Positions 1-7,476 of a DNA stretch of 64,000 bases are shown here, one piece after another (positions within the stretch are counted from its first letter, which is position 1; the number at the start of each line of letters is the position of its first letter). The position numbers and the translations under genes were made by a program. Source of the DNA: Bradyrhizobium sp. WBOS07. Lineage in GTDB: Bacteria; Pseudomonadota; Alphaproteobacteria; Rhizobiales; Xanthobacteraceae. The DNA lies in NCBI RefSeq assembly GCF_024585165.1, contig NZ_CP029008.1, forward strand, positions 3,906,001-3,970,000, in the 5' to 3' direction. Below the pieces are notes generated by a model. It ran no database searches, was not told where the DNA came from, and worked only from the letters and a program-made list of their open reading frames with translations.

Positions 1-2
1 TC

Positions 3-1628
3 GATCCGCGCCAGCCGGAGAAATACTTTGAAAACCAAACCGAACGGGAAAAACTGAACCGCCCGCCGGTCAGCCTGCCGACGGTTGGCCAACCCGATAC
101 CCGCGGCGATGCCAAGCCGCAATTCGTCCTGCGCGGCGTTAGCATCAGCGGCGCCCACGCGGTTTCCAGCGACCGTATTGCCGCCGTCTATCAGCCGTAT
201 CTCGGCAAGAGGGTCTCGCAGGCGGATCTCGCCGGGATCGCCGGCGCGATCAGCGAGCTCTACCGCGCCGACGGCTTCCATCTCAGCCGGGCGATCGTGC
301 CGCCGCAGGACATTGCCGACGGCCGGCTCCGGATCCAGGTGATCGAAGGCGCCATCGTGCAGGTCGAGCTGAAAGGCGACGGCGCCGAGCAGTTCGGCGT
401 CAGGCCGATGCTCGGGCCGGTTCTCGCCGAGCAGCCGTCGCGGCTCCCGACGCTCGAGCGCCAGCTCTTCCTCATCAACGCCAGGCCGGGCGTTCGGATC
501 ACCGACAGCGCGCTGGAGGAGATCGGCAGCGGGTCCGGACGCTTCCGTCTCACCGTCTATTTGAAGACTTGGCACGTCTTCTCCTCGTTCGGCCTGGACA
601 ATCTAGGATCATCCTCGGTGGGCCCGTGGCAGACCTACGCCACCGGCGCGTTCAACTCCTACCTCACGCCCGGAGACACGCTGGCCGTCAACCTGTCGAC
701 CATTGCCAACGATCCTCGCCAGCTCGGCTTCGCACGGCTGTCCTATGACGCGCCCGTCGGCGTCGATGGCGTACGTCTCGGCGCTTCCGTGCTCTACAGC
801 GCGGTCCGGCCAGGCGATGCCCGCCGCCTCGACAGCGACATCACGACGACCGAGGCCTTCGAGCTGCGCGCCAGCATCGTTCCGCTACAGTCGCAATCCT
901 CCACGCTCACGCTGACTGCGGCGACGAACTTCAGCAATGTGTCCGAGCATGACCTTTACGGCCCCTGGTACAACGACCACATCAGGACCGCGAGCCTGAC
1001 CGCCGACTACAGGCTGCAGGACCGCTTCGGCGGCACCAGTTTCGCGACGCTGATCTACCGCCAGGGCCTCGACGTCTTCGGTGCCTCGCATTTCGACGAC
1101 GATCTGTTGTCGCGCGACGGCGCCTCATCGAACTTCTCGGTGCTGAACCTCTGGTTCACGCGCTACCAGACGCTCAACGATGCCTGGTCGCTCAAGCTCG
1201 CGGCAGCGAGCCAGACAGCGTCGCGGCCGCTGTTCACCTCGCAGCAGTTCTATCTCGGCGGTGCGGCCTTCGGCAGGGGTTACGGCGCAGCCGAAATTAG
1301 CGGCGACAATGGCCTCGCCGGCTCACTTGAGCTGCGCTTCGATCAGAAGCTCGATTTCCGCTACTGGACCGGCTATCAGCTCTATGCCTTTGGCGACGCT
1401 GGCGCCGTCTGGAACGACGGCTACCGTTTGAGTGAAGGCCTATCGCTGACATCGGCCGGAGCCGGTGTGCGCTTCTTCCTGCCAAACGATTTCCAGGCCG
1501 ATCTCGGCGTGGCCGTGCCGTTGAGCTACCGGGCGCCGGACAATGAACGCCGCAGCCCCCGCTTCCTGTTTACACTGTCGAGCGCATTTCGGCTCTGTCC
1601 CGAACGCGGCAGGTCGGGGTGTATCTGA
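3..1628 (+). CDS. TpsB-type two-partner secretion pore (ShlB/FhaC/HecB family), 5' end missing
   Basis: Outer-membrane transporter of a type Vb (two-partner) secretion system, which moves a large TpsA exoprotein from the periplasm to the cell surface. The frame is open from the left edge of the window, so the signal peptide and start codon are missing; an internal GTG at 297 is not the start, because the coding upstream of it is clearly homologous. Visible residues about 40-115 form a ShlB-type POTRA domain (FVLRGVSISGAH, then LRIQVIEG). The rest is a beta barrel ending near FRLCPERGRSGCI. A stretch GRGYGAAEISGDNG matches the conserved L6-loop (V/F-R-G-F/Y) region of this family. No TpsA partner is visible; it would have to lie to the left. 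Confidence 0.88.
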   Translation, partial: DPRQPEKYFENQTEREKLNRPPVSLPTVGQPDTRGDAKPQFVLRGVSISGAHAVSSDRIAAVYQPYLGKRVSQADLAGIAGAISELYRADGFHLSRAIVPPQDIADGRLRIQVIEGAIVQVELKGDGAEQFGVRPMLGPVLAEQPSRLPTLERQLFLINARPGVRITDSALEEIGSGSGRFRLTVYLKTWHVFSSFGLDNLGSSSVGPWQTYATGAFNSYLTPGDTLAVNLSTIANDPRQLGFARLSYDAPVGVDGVRLGASVLYSAVRPGDARRLDSDITTTEAFELRASIVPLQSQSSTLTLTAATNFSNVSEHDLYGPWYNDHIRTASLTADYRLQDRFGGTSFATLIYRQGLDVFGASHFDDDLLSRDGASSNFSVLNLWFTRYQTLNDAWSLKLAAASQTASRPLFTSQQFYLGGAAFGRGYGAAEISGDNGLAGSLELRFDQKLDFRYWTGYQLYAFGDAGAVWNDGYRLSEGLSLTSAGAGVRFFLPNDFQADLGVAVPLSYRAPDNERRSPRFLFTLSSAFRLCPERGRSGCI

Positions 1629-1781
1629 CCAGCCGGTCGTTTGCGCCACTGGACCCGGCATCCGGCCATTGCGGCCTTGCTCACAGAGTTGCCAAGATTT
1701 AATCCCGTAACCTGCTCACGATCGCTCGATCGGAGAGTTCCCGATGACCATATTCAGCCGAACGTGATTTGAGACGAAGCC

Positions 1782-2612
1782 ATGAAGAGGGTGTTTGCAA
1801 TCCTGGCGTTTCTCTGCGTCCTCGGCGTCGGGGAATATTTCGTCGTCAGCCGGTTCGCGATCCGCCATGAGACTTTGGAGCTGTTCGACGCCTCGCGGCA
1901 GCGACCGATCGCGGTCGAACTGGCGGTGCGGCGCGACTACGAGACCAAGGCCAATCTCGGCCTTTGGAAACTCCCGCTCGCCATCATCAGTAACGGCAAC
2001 ACCGTCAAGGCCACCGAATATTCCTTCCTCGCCAATGTGCTCGCCGCGCGCGGCTATCTGGTTGCCAGCATCCAGCAGGACCTGCCGACTGACCCGCCGC
2101 TGATGACCCATGCCGGTCAGCAATATGTCGGCCGGCGTGAGGTCTATATCCGCTGCGAGGCCAACATTCTCTTCGTCCTGGATAAGCTGAAGAGGCAGCA
2201 GGAGAACGTCGATTACGACCACATCACCCTCGTCGGCCACTCGAACGGCGGCGATGTCTCCATGTATGTCGCCCATCAGCACCCGGAACTGGTGTCGAAG
2301 GTGATCACGCTCGACAATCTGCGGGTGCCTTTCGTGACGAGCGACGGCATGAAGATCCTGTCGTTCCGGTCGAAGGACCCGCATTTTGTGACCGATCCCG
2401 GCGTGCTGCCGACGCCGGAAGAAGCCAAGGCGCACGGCATCGACATCGTGCACACCGGCGCACAGCACACGGACATGAGCGATCGCGGCCCCAACTCGGT
2501 CAAGCAGAAGATCCAGGAAACGCTCGACCGCTTCCTGCGTGACAGCGCCAGCAGCGCGCTCGCGCCAGCCGATACGAAAAGTCCGATGATCATGAATCCG
2601 GGTGACTATTAG
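1782..2612 (+). CDS. Secreted or membrane-anchored alpha/beta hydrolase
   Basis: Probable esterase- or lipase-like hydrolase of the alpha/beta fold, substrate unknown. It has 276 residues. The N-terminal 20 residues are hydrophobic (MKRVFAILAFLCVLGVGEYF) and should act as a signal peptide or anchor, placing the enzyme in the periplasm. The nucleophile elbow is GHSNGG, with Ser as the expected nucleophile; a late His (GAQHTDMS) and an Asp between them could complete the triad. The ATG at 1782 follows GAGACGAAGCC, a weak ribosome-binding site. It stands alone between the TpsB gene and a cytochrome gene on the same strand, so no pathway is suggested. Confidence 0.8.
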   Translation: MKRVFAILAFLCVLGVGEYFVVSRFAIRHETLELFDASRQRPIAVELAVRRDYETKANLGLWKLPLAIISNGNTVKATEYSFLANVLAARGYLVASIQQDLPTDPPLMTHAGQQYVGRREVYIRCEANILFVLDKLKRQQENVDYDHITLVGHSNGGDVSMYVAHQHPELVSKVITLDNLRVPFVTSDGMKILSFRSKDPHFVTDPGVLPTPEEAKAHGIDIVHTGAQHTDMSDRGPNSVKQKIQETLDRFLRDSASSALAPADTKSPMIMNPGDY

Positions 2613-2740
2613 CCGGGAACGCTTTGCGGCAGATCAAGGCGGCTCCGAGACGGCAGGATAGAAAAGCCATATGGCCTCGGAGAGACAGGTGTCGCATTCC
2701 GTCGAAAGTCTTGATACGAAGGGGCTCGATGCAAGCCTGA

Positions 2741-2769
2741 GCCTGCCGGCGGCGAGAATGCCGGCAGGC
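2741..2769. terminator. Perfect 10-bp hairpin between hydrolase and cytochrome genes
   Basis: GCCTGCCGGC at 2741-2750 and its exact complement at 2760-2769 enclose a 9-nt loop. There is no following T-run, so it is either a poor intrinsic terminator or an RNA-stabilising structure at the end of the upstream transcript. The rest of 2613-2894 shows no convincing gene. Confidence 0.45.
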
Positions 2770-2894
2770 GTACGGCATCTCTATCGTTCGGTCCGCAAGC
2801 TGCTGCGGTCGATCATCGCCCGCATTGATCTCTCGCAATTTCCGGGATCGTGCTGCGGATAGGCTTGGCCGACGGAATGCAAGAAGGCTACCCG

Positions 2895-3212
2895 ATGCAC
2901 CAGCATTTGAGACGAATCTGCCTGACGCTTGCCGTAACCTCGAGCGTTGGCACGTCGCCCGCGCTCGCAGCCGATGCCGATCACGGTGCCGACCTCGCCA
3001 AGCGCTGGTGCGCAAGCTGCCATATCGTCGCGAACGGCCAGGCCCAGGCGAGCGCCGACGTCCCCTCCTTTGCCTCTATCGCGCGCAGGCCGGGCTTCAG
3101 TCCGGAGAGGCTCGCCTTCTTCCTGCTCGATCCCCACCCGAAGATGCCGAATTTTCCCTTGAGCCGGACCGAAGCGGGCGACATCGCGGCATACATCGCA
3201 TCGCTGCGCTAA
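2895..3212 (+). CDS. Small periplasmic c-type cytochrome
   Basis: Monohaem class I cytochrome c, a periplasmic electron carrier. It has 105 residues from the ATG at 2895, preceded by GAAGG. That start gives a clean signal peptide (MHQHLRRICLTLAVTSS... to ALAA, about residue 26); an in-frame upstream ATG at 2850 would add 15 residues that do not look like a leader. Haem attachment is C39-A-S-C42-H43, and M84 in HPKMPNF is the likely axial ligand. The length after processing, about 80 residues, is typical of small cytochromes of this class. No oxidoreductase neighbours it, so its redox partner is unknown. Confidence 0.88.
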   Translation: MHQHLRRICLTLAVTSSVGTSPALAADADHGADLAKRWCASCHIVANGQAQASADVPSFASIARRPGFSPERLAFFLLDPHPKMPNFPLSRTEAGDIAAYIASLR

Positions 3213-3232
3213 TGCATGATCCGGAAAATAAA

Positions 3233-3260
3233 GATCCCTGCCGGAGGACCGACAGGGATC
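3233..3260 (+). terminator. Stem-loop after the cytochrome gene
   Basis: GATCCCTG (3233-3240) pairs with CAGGGATC (3253-3260) around a 12-nt loop, 20 bp after the cytochrome stop. Just before it, 3214-3228 carries GCATGATCCGGAAAA, the same 15-mer that opens the dispersed repeat at 3826, so part of a repeat may have been recruited here as a terminator. Confidence 0.5.
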
Positions 3261-3388
3261 AGCAGAAGAGATGACGGACGGCGAACAAGGTCATTCGGTG
3301 GCCCGTCATGGATCTGCGCCCGCATCGAAAAGCGGATCGCCGCGCCACGCAAGTTCAATTTGTGGGCAGACTGCGCGCAGATCGAGAA

Positions 3389-3730
3389 TCAGGACTTGTC
3401 CTTGCCCGATTGCATAAGACTGCCGGTCATCTGGCGCATGTGATCTCCAGCACTGGTGAACTGGCTGCGCAGGAAATCGGACTGGATTCGCATCGCTTCC
3501 TGAAGGTCATTGGCATGAACCAGCTTGCGCGCATGCTCGAAGGCCGACTTCATATTCTGCTCAGTGAAATTCAACGCCTGCTTCGACACCTCCGTCCCCG
3601 CGCCCGGAACGGACGACATTGACTTGCTGGCGGCTTCGAAAAACATGCCGAACGCTTTTTCGGCTTGATCAATCGTCTTCTCGGCCAGGTCGCGCAGTTC
3701 GGCCGGAACTTCCAGCTTCGGTTCGATCAT
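3389..3730 (-). CDS. Phasin family protein
   Basis: Phasins are small amphipathic proteins that coat polyhydroxyalkanoate granules in the cytoplasm and control granule size. The product has 113 residues from the ATG at 3730, which has a good ribosome-binding site (GGGAGGAG, 7 nt upstream). It is almost wholly helical, with the family pattern of a central region (AEKAFGMFFEAASKSMSS), then FTEQNMKSAFEHARKLVHA and IQSDFLRSQFTSAGDHMRQM. An in-frame start 12 codons upstream is less likely. It is a single gene; no PHA synthase is in the window. Confidence 0.85.
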   Translation of the reverse strand: MIEPKLEVPAELRDLAEKTIDQAEKAFGMFFEAASKSMSSVPGAGTEVSKQALNFTEQNMKSAFEHARKLVHANDLQEAMRIQSDFLRSQFTSAGDHMRQMTGSLMQSGKDKS

Positions 3731-3825
3731 GGTCGCACTCCTCCCGCTTTCCCGACTGAATACCACACTTGCCGGATCGCCTTCCAGCGGCCAGCCTCGG
3801 GGAAACCTCGCCGGGGGCCCGGCTA

Positions 3826-3925
3826 GGGCATGATCCGGAAAAGTGCGCAGCGGCTCTCCGGAAAGATCATGCGCAAAAAGCCTGAGGCGCTATGACGATT
3901 CGCCCGAATCTCATCGCGCTTTAGG
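3826..3925 (+). repeat. Dispersed repeat H, copy 1
   Basis: A repeat of about 100 bp starting GGGCATGATCCGGAAAAG, continuing GCAGCGGCT and GATCATGC, and ending TCTCATCGCGCTTTAGGG. A diverged copy in the opposite orientation lies at 44120-44220, beside the stop codon of the TonB receptor gene. Both copies are intergenic and close to gene 3' ends. No coding potential is seen. Confidence 0.75.
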
Positions 3926-3952
3926 GCAGGAAGTGACGGCACGAGGCCGGAC

Positions 3953-4138
3953 TCAGGACAACGGGCGCTCGGGAAGGGCTTCTTCGGTGGCGAGATCTTC
4001 GACCAGCTTGATCACCTCGAAACGCTGTCGCGGTGCGAGCTTCAGGAACGCGCGGAGCAGGCGCAGACTTTCGACCGTGCCGCTTGCGGGCGCGCCGAGC
4101 TTGAGGTGCAATTCAGCCGCGAAATTAAGGTTCTTCAT
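3953..4138 (-). CDS. Small conserved-looking hypothetical protein, 61 aa
   Basis: Function not recognised. The product is 61 residues, mostly helical by composition, beginning MKNLNFAAELHLKLG, with a Leu/Arg/Lys-rich middle (LLRAFLKLAPRQRFEVIKL) and an acidic tail. The ATG at 4138 is preceded by AGGTG four bases away. Regular spacing of hydrophobic residues and a plausible start support a real gene, but its small size leaves doubt. It lies alone between a dispersed repeat and a 635-bp stretch without genes. Confidence 0.55.
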   Translation of the reverse strand: MKNLNFAAELHLKLGAPASGTVESLRLLRAFLKLAPRQRFEVIKLVEDLATEEALPERPLS

Positions 4139-4773
4139 CTCGCACCTATGACAAGCGTCAGCCTTCGTGATCTACGCGAGACCGAACGCCGCAGCAAGAC
4201 GCCACAATAGGACCTATGGCGACAAACTGTCGGCCGGGTGGCCCCGGCCAGCCGGCATGCTGAACGACATGCCCCAACAACACTCAACCACTTGGTTGCA
4301 ACTATGTCAGGGAACAACCCGTCCGGCAAGTCCGACAGCGAGCGCAGAGATGCTTCGTCTGCATCGCAGCGCGGCAATTCCGGATAACAGGAATATCGGT
4401 TGCCGTCACCCACCTGCGTCAAGAAGCGGCATCCATCACGTCACACAGTCCTGACCGCTGTCAATTGGCACAGCGTTTCGGCCTGTTTCCGACATGAATG
4501 CACATTGGCTGCATACGTGCGCTTCTCGGCGCATACACGTAATTGTTGAGTCTGGCCCCAGCGGTTGTATCGGCGACAAATGAACATCAACCTCGGAAGC
4601 TGATCTCAGCGTCCCGATCTCGACATGGATGTCGCATCGTCGGTCCGCAGGTCTCGCCCATGAACCATTAGCCATATGCGAGCGACCAAGCCGTTGCGAC
4701 ACGGCCACGCAGATTACGGGCGCCATGGCTGAACTCTTCGATTCGGGCGCGCCTCAACACCAAGGACGACGGC
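4139..4773. other. Intergenic stretch without a supported gene
   Basis: No reading frame here has a convincing start, composition or family resemblance. The stretch contains short GC hairpins (for example around GGCCGGGTGGCCCCGGCC near 4230-4250) and a less GC-rich part at 4400-4620. It should hold the promoters for the divergent genes on either side. Confidence 0.5.
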
Positions 4774-5130
4774 ATGATTTCTCGCTGCGATCTCATCAAG
4801 GGCGCCGCGGTCGCGCTTTTCACCCTCTCGATACAAGGCGCATGGGCGCAGGAGACCAAGATGAACCTGTTCAAGATCATCACCGTCAAGGACGAAATCG
4901 TGGTCGGGTTATCGACAGAGGAGCTCCAGGGGCTCGGCGGCAATGATGCGAGCGCGGTTGCGCACGCGCTCGCGCAGAAGGGTGACCTCACGGTATGGCA
5001 GTACAACGTGCATCGTGGCCCGAACGGCGAATTGCAGCAGGCGCCGACCGCCAAGATCGGGCTTCTGGCCAATGCCTCGCTGCGCGTCGAGCCGTACACG
5101 ACGCCTTATCGGATCGTACCGCACCCATAA
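4774..5130 (+). CDS. Secreted hypothetical protein, 118 aa
   Basis: Function not recognised. It starts MISRCDLIKGAAVALFTLSIQGAWAQ, a typical signal peptide with cleavage near AWA-Q, so the mature protein of about 92 residues should be periplasmic. The mature part has no Cys and has an alternating pattern (KIITVKDEIVVGLSTEEL, then LTVWQYNVHRGPNGELQQAP) suggesting a small beta-rich domain. It converges on the minus-strand gene ending at 5145, with only 14 bp between them. Confidence 0.75.
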   Translation: MISRCDLIKGAAVALFTLSIQGAWAQETKMNLFKIITVKDEIVVGLSTEELQGLGGNDASAVAHALAQKGDLTVWQYNVHRGPNGELQQAPTAKIGLLANASLRVEPYTTPYRIVPHP

Positions 5131-5144
5131 GCGACCGACCGTCT

Positions 5145-5720
5145 TCACCCGCGCCGCTCTGCCCGTCGGGCGCTCGTTTCCGTCGCAAAGCCGTAGATCA
5201 GCGCCAGTCGGTCCAGACATTCGCGAAAGCGCCGCGCAAAATAATCGTTCCAGCGCTGCGTCCGGACGGCGCGACGCGCGCCGATCTGATCCATGGTCAG
5301 GCCCAGGATCAGCACGTCGTGCACCAGCGCCGCGCCGTCGGTGCCAAGCTCGCGCTCGACCCGATTCAACCGCAACACCGCCTGGCGCTGGCTCTCGGTG
5401 ATGGGGTCGCGCGTGCGCGTGCCGTCGACATATTCCCGGGTCGGGTCCACCGCCTGAGGCCCCCGCTCCGCCCTCTCCCAATCGTTCTGGAAGGCACGCC
5501 CGCCGCGGTATTGCGCCTCGTCGATCTGGTGATGTGCGTGCAGCCGCCCCAGCGGGTCGCCACGGATCGACCGGATGGCCAGGATCTTCTCACCGGAATC
5601 GAGCGCCAGCGGATTGTCGATCTCGACCTCCGCCACTTCGGCATTGAACGGCACCTCGCGGGACCGCCGATCGTGGATCTTGGCTAATTTGTAGGACTTG
5701 TTGCGTCGGACACGAGCCAC
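5145..5720 (-). CDS. DUF6456-like protein, second gene of the GcrA-family operon
   Basis: Function unknown. It has 191 residues and starts at GTG 5720 with AAGGAG 8 nt upstream. The C-terminal half (GGRAFQNDWERAE... LIYGF, about residues 75-175) resembles the DUF6456 domain of alphaproteobacterial DNA-binding proteins; this is from memory and not certain. The N-terminus is basic (MARVRRNKSYKLAKIHDRRS). It lies 42 bp downstream of the GcrA-family gene on the same strand, so the two are probably co-transcribed. Confidence 0.65.
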   Translation of the reverse strand: MARVRRNKSYKLAKIHDRRSREVPFNAEVAEVEIDNPLALDSGEKILAIRSIRGDPLGRLHAHHQIDEAQYRGGRAFQNDWERAERGPQAVDPTREYVDGTRTRDPITESQRQAVLRLNRVERELGTDGAALVHDVLILGLTMDQIGARRAVRTQRWNDYFARRFRECLDRLALIYGFATETSARRAERRG

Positions 5721-5762
5721 TCGGATACTCCTTGCGAAATTGACGACGGAACGGATGGGAGC

Positions 5763-6293
5763 TCAGGCATCGGAGACCAGCCTCAGCACGACGGGACCGG
5801 GGGCGCGGGCGGACGCCGCACCGGAGCGGCACGTCAGGCGCGCGTGCGGCGCGCAATAGCTGGAGCCCGGCCGGCAGGGATGACCGCAGAAGGCGATTTC
5901 CTCCCCGTCCTTGTCGCCGCCATAGGGATAGCGGCAATCGGCCGGCTCGAGCTCGACCAGCTGAAGCAGGCGCGGCTGAACGCCGACGCAGCGCAACTTC
6001 ACCGGCGCCGCCGGCTTCATTGCGGACTTCGGCGGCACGTTCAGGTTCGGTAACACCGCGCGGCGCGGCGAAACCGGAGCCTCGCCCGGCAAATATGGCG
6101 CGATCGACGGGCTCGTTATCCATTCCGGGATGACGAGCCCGAGCCGCTTGGCGCGGCCGATCACCGCATTGCGGGTATAAGCCGTTCCAAATCTTGCATT
6201 AATCTGTCTTCCGATCTCCGCATAAGACATGCCCTTGCGAAAATAGTCGCGAAGCGCGTCGGAATGCTCCGACGGCCAATGGCCCGGTTCCAT
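5763..6293 (-). CDS. GcrA family cell-cycle regulator-like protein
   Basis: GcrA proteins bind sigma70 RNA polymerase and methylated promoters to control cell-cycle genes in alphaproteobacteria. The product has 176 residues. The N-terminal helix-turn-helix reads HWPSEHSDALRDYFRKGM, then SYAEIGRQIN and the hallmark TRNAVIGRAKRLGL (about 40-54). The C-terminal part has the family CRYPYGG, AFCGHPC and SYCAPHA segments. The start at 6293 has AGGA about 7 nt upstream; a further 27 codons upstream are open but not typical. The linker is long and divergent, so this is more likely a paralogue than the core GcrA. It is divergent from an S24 repressor and shares an operator-bearing promoter region with it. 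Confidence 0.82.
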   Translation of the reverse strand: MEPGHWPSEHSDALRDYFRKGMSYAEIGRQINARFGTAYTRNAVIGRAKRLGLVIPEWITSPSIAPYLPGEAPVSPRRAVLPNLNVPPKSAMKPAAPVKLRCVGVQPRLLQLVELEPADCRYPYGGDKDGEEIAFCGHPCRPGSSYCAPHARLTCRSGAASARAPGPVVLRLVSDA

Positions 6294-6348
6294 GATGCTG
6301 TCCTGTGATGCGCTTCCCTCGTCGAGCGACCGGGAGGCGAAACACACA

Positions 6349-6363
6349 TTCCGGTATTCCGAA
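6349..6363. promoter_or_regulatory. Imperfect copy of the S24-repressor operator
   Basis: TTCCGGTATTCCGAA keeps the outer arms TTCCG...GAA of the 15-bp palindrome found at 6406 and 7105, with one mismatch in the right arm. It lies 56 bp upstream of the GcrA-family start codon, where it could control that gene. Inference only. Confidence 0.4.
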
Positions 6364-6396
6364 GCGCAAGTCAAGCAATAATTCTGATATTCATAA

Positions 6397-6425
6397 TTGC
6401 ATCAATTCCGAATTTCGGATTACAA
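6397..6425 (+). promoter_or_regulatory. Promoter with embedded operator for the S24 repressor gene
   Basis: A -35-like TTGCAT (6397-6402) and -10-like TTACAA (6420-6425) have a 17-bp spacer. The palindrome TTCCGAATTTCGGAT (6406-6420) fills the spacer. The same layout, with identical -35 to operator spacing, recurs at 7096-7124. This strongly suggests autorepression by the adjacent S24 protein. Confidence 0.6.
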
Positions 6426-6458
6426 GAGCCAGGACGGTGCGCAATCGAGGGAATCACC

Positions 6459-7067
6459 ATGTTGGACGTTGCAATGATCGAGCGGGGCCTGGAGAAGACG
6501 GGCAAGAGCAAGGGCGGCCTGGCGGCGGCCATGGGCGTGCGCCCCGGCGCGGTCTCGGAGATCCTCGGCGGCGAACGTCTGGTGAAGGCTTCGGAGATCA
6601 TTCCGATCATGGAATATCTCGAGCTCAATCTCGCGCCGATCATGGGCCGGGTCGGCGCCGGCGCCGTGATCGAGCCGGATTATGAGCAGGTTCCGCCGGA
6701 GGGGCTAGGCGACATCACGTTGCCCTTCCCGATCATGGAAGAAACCGTCGCATTCGAAATCGTGGGCGATTCGATGCTGCCCAAATACGAGAGCGGCGAC
6801 GTGATCGTGGTCTACAAGGATCAGCGCCATCCGCTGTCGAGCTTCTACGGCGAGGAGGCCGTGGTCCGGCTCAAGACCGGCGAGCGCTATCTGAAGACCA
6901 TCGAGCGGGGGAAGAGTCCGTCCGTCGTCAATCTCACCAGCTTCAATGCCAAGCCGATCGTCGGCGTCAAGCTCGACTGGGTCGGGGAAATCTGCCTGTC
7001 GATGCCCAAAGGCCAGCTCGAGCGGCTGCGCGCCAAGTCGGCGCGGCCGCGCAAGAAGAGCAAGTGA
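6459..7067 (+). CDS. S24 (LexA/CI-like) transcriptional repressor
   Basis: DNA-binding repressor with a self-cleaving S24 peptidase domain, as in LexA and phage CI; it would normally be inactivated by RecA-linked autocleavage. It has 202 residues. The N-terminal helix-turn-helix spans about 15-60 (KGGLAAAMGVRPGAVSEIL). A candidate Ala67-Gly68 cleavage site precedes the catalytic domain. The nucleophile is S105 in VGDSMLP and the general base is probably K146 (RYLKTIE). The ATG at 6459 follows GAGGGAA 6 nt upstream. It is divergent from the GcrA-family gene, and operators lie on both sides of it. It looks phage-derived in type, but no phage genes surround it. Confidence 0.87.
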   Translation: MLDVAMIERGLEKTGKSKGGLAAAMGVRPGAVSEILGGERLVKASEIIPIMEYLELNLAPIMGRVGAGAVIEPDYEQVPPEGLGDITLPFPIMEETVAFEIVGDSMLPKYESGDVIVVYKDQRHPLSSFYGEEAVVRLKTGERYLKTIERGKSPSVVNLTSFNAKPIVGVKLDWVGEICLSMPKGQLERLRAKSARPRKKSK

Positions 7068-7073
7068 CCCAAA

Positions 7074-7088
7074 TTCCGTTTTTCAGAA
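7074..7088. promoter_or_regulatory. S24 operator, distal site
   Basis: TTCCGTTTTTCAGAA differs from the site at 7105 at one base. The two centres are 31 bp apart, close to three helical turns, which allows cooperative binding on one face of the DNA. It begins 7 bp after the repressor stop codon. Confidence 0.6.
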
Positions 7089-7095
7089 ACAATAC

Positions 7096-7124
7096 TTGAC
7101 TTGATTCCGTTTTTCGGAAATACT
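7096..7124 (+). promoter_or_regulatory. Promoter with embedded S24 operator upstream of the 7167 gene
   Basis: TTGACT (7096-7101), a 17-bp spacer and AATACT (7119-7124) form a near-consensus sigma70 promoter. The palindrome TTCCGTTTTTCGGAA (7105-7119) occupies the spacer, so binding would block polymerase directly. Confidence 0.7.
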
Positions 7125-7166
7125 CTGCCGCGTTTCCGGTGACGGGAGCGCGGCAGGATCATTTTC

Positions 7167-7442
7167 ATGCAATATTTCGTCGTGATGATCGATTATGGGC
7201 GGCGCGGCCGCGAAGCGGTCGTTGATCCCGAAATCACCAGGCGCGAGGTCGTCTCCCGCATCGCCTCTGGCGAATACCAGAATGTCTCGTTCATCCACGA
7301 GATCGCGGAGAACTCGGTCGAGGACGTCACCGAGGCCATCCTGACGGAGGCGACCCTGCCCCAGATTCCACCGGAAGAGGTCGACCTCCAGGCAGCCCGC
7401 CTCGACCACGCCCGCGATCTGCGCAAGCACGAACGGGCGTGA
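7167..7442 (+). CDS. Hypothetical protein under S24 repressor control, 91 aa
   Basis: Function not recognised. It has 91 residues and starts MQYFVVMIDYGRRGREAVV. It is acidic, with a likely beta-alpha start and a helical C-terminus, and has no signal peptide, Cys or membrane segment. The ATG at 7167 has AGGA 9 nt upstream. The gene sits directly behind a strong promoter whose spacer holds a palindrome shared with the repressor's own promoter, so it is the best candidate target of the S24 regulator. It converges on the quinone oxidoreductase gene. Confidence 0.72.
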   Translation: MQYFVVMIDYGRRGREAVVDPEITRREVVSRIASGEYQNVSFIHEIAENSVEDVTEAILTEATLPQIPPEEVDLQAARLDHARDLRKHERA

Positions 7443-7458
7443 CGCAGGAGAGCCTGCG
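7443..7458. terminator. Short hairpin between convergent genes
   Basis: CGCAGG and CCTGCG flank an AGAG loop in the 34-bp gap between the convergent genes ending at 7442 and 7477. It may serve both as a weak terminator. Confidence 0.35.
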
Positions 7459-7476
7459 CCAACGTCCCGGAGTGGA

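Noticed and set aside
2671..2862. A 63-codon plus-strand frame before the cytochrome gene
   Set aside because: It contains the perfect hairpin at 2741-2769, has no ribosome-binding site, and shows no protein-like pattern.
6459..7067. A prophage carrying the CI-like repressor
   Set aside because: No integrase, structural, lysis or attachment-site features occur around it; neighbours are ordinary chromosomal genes.
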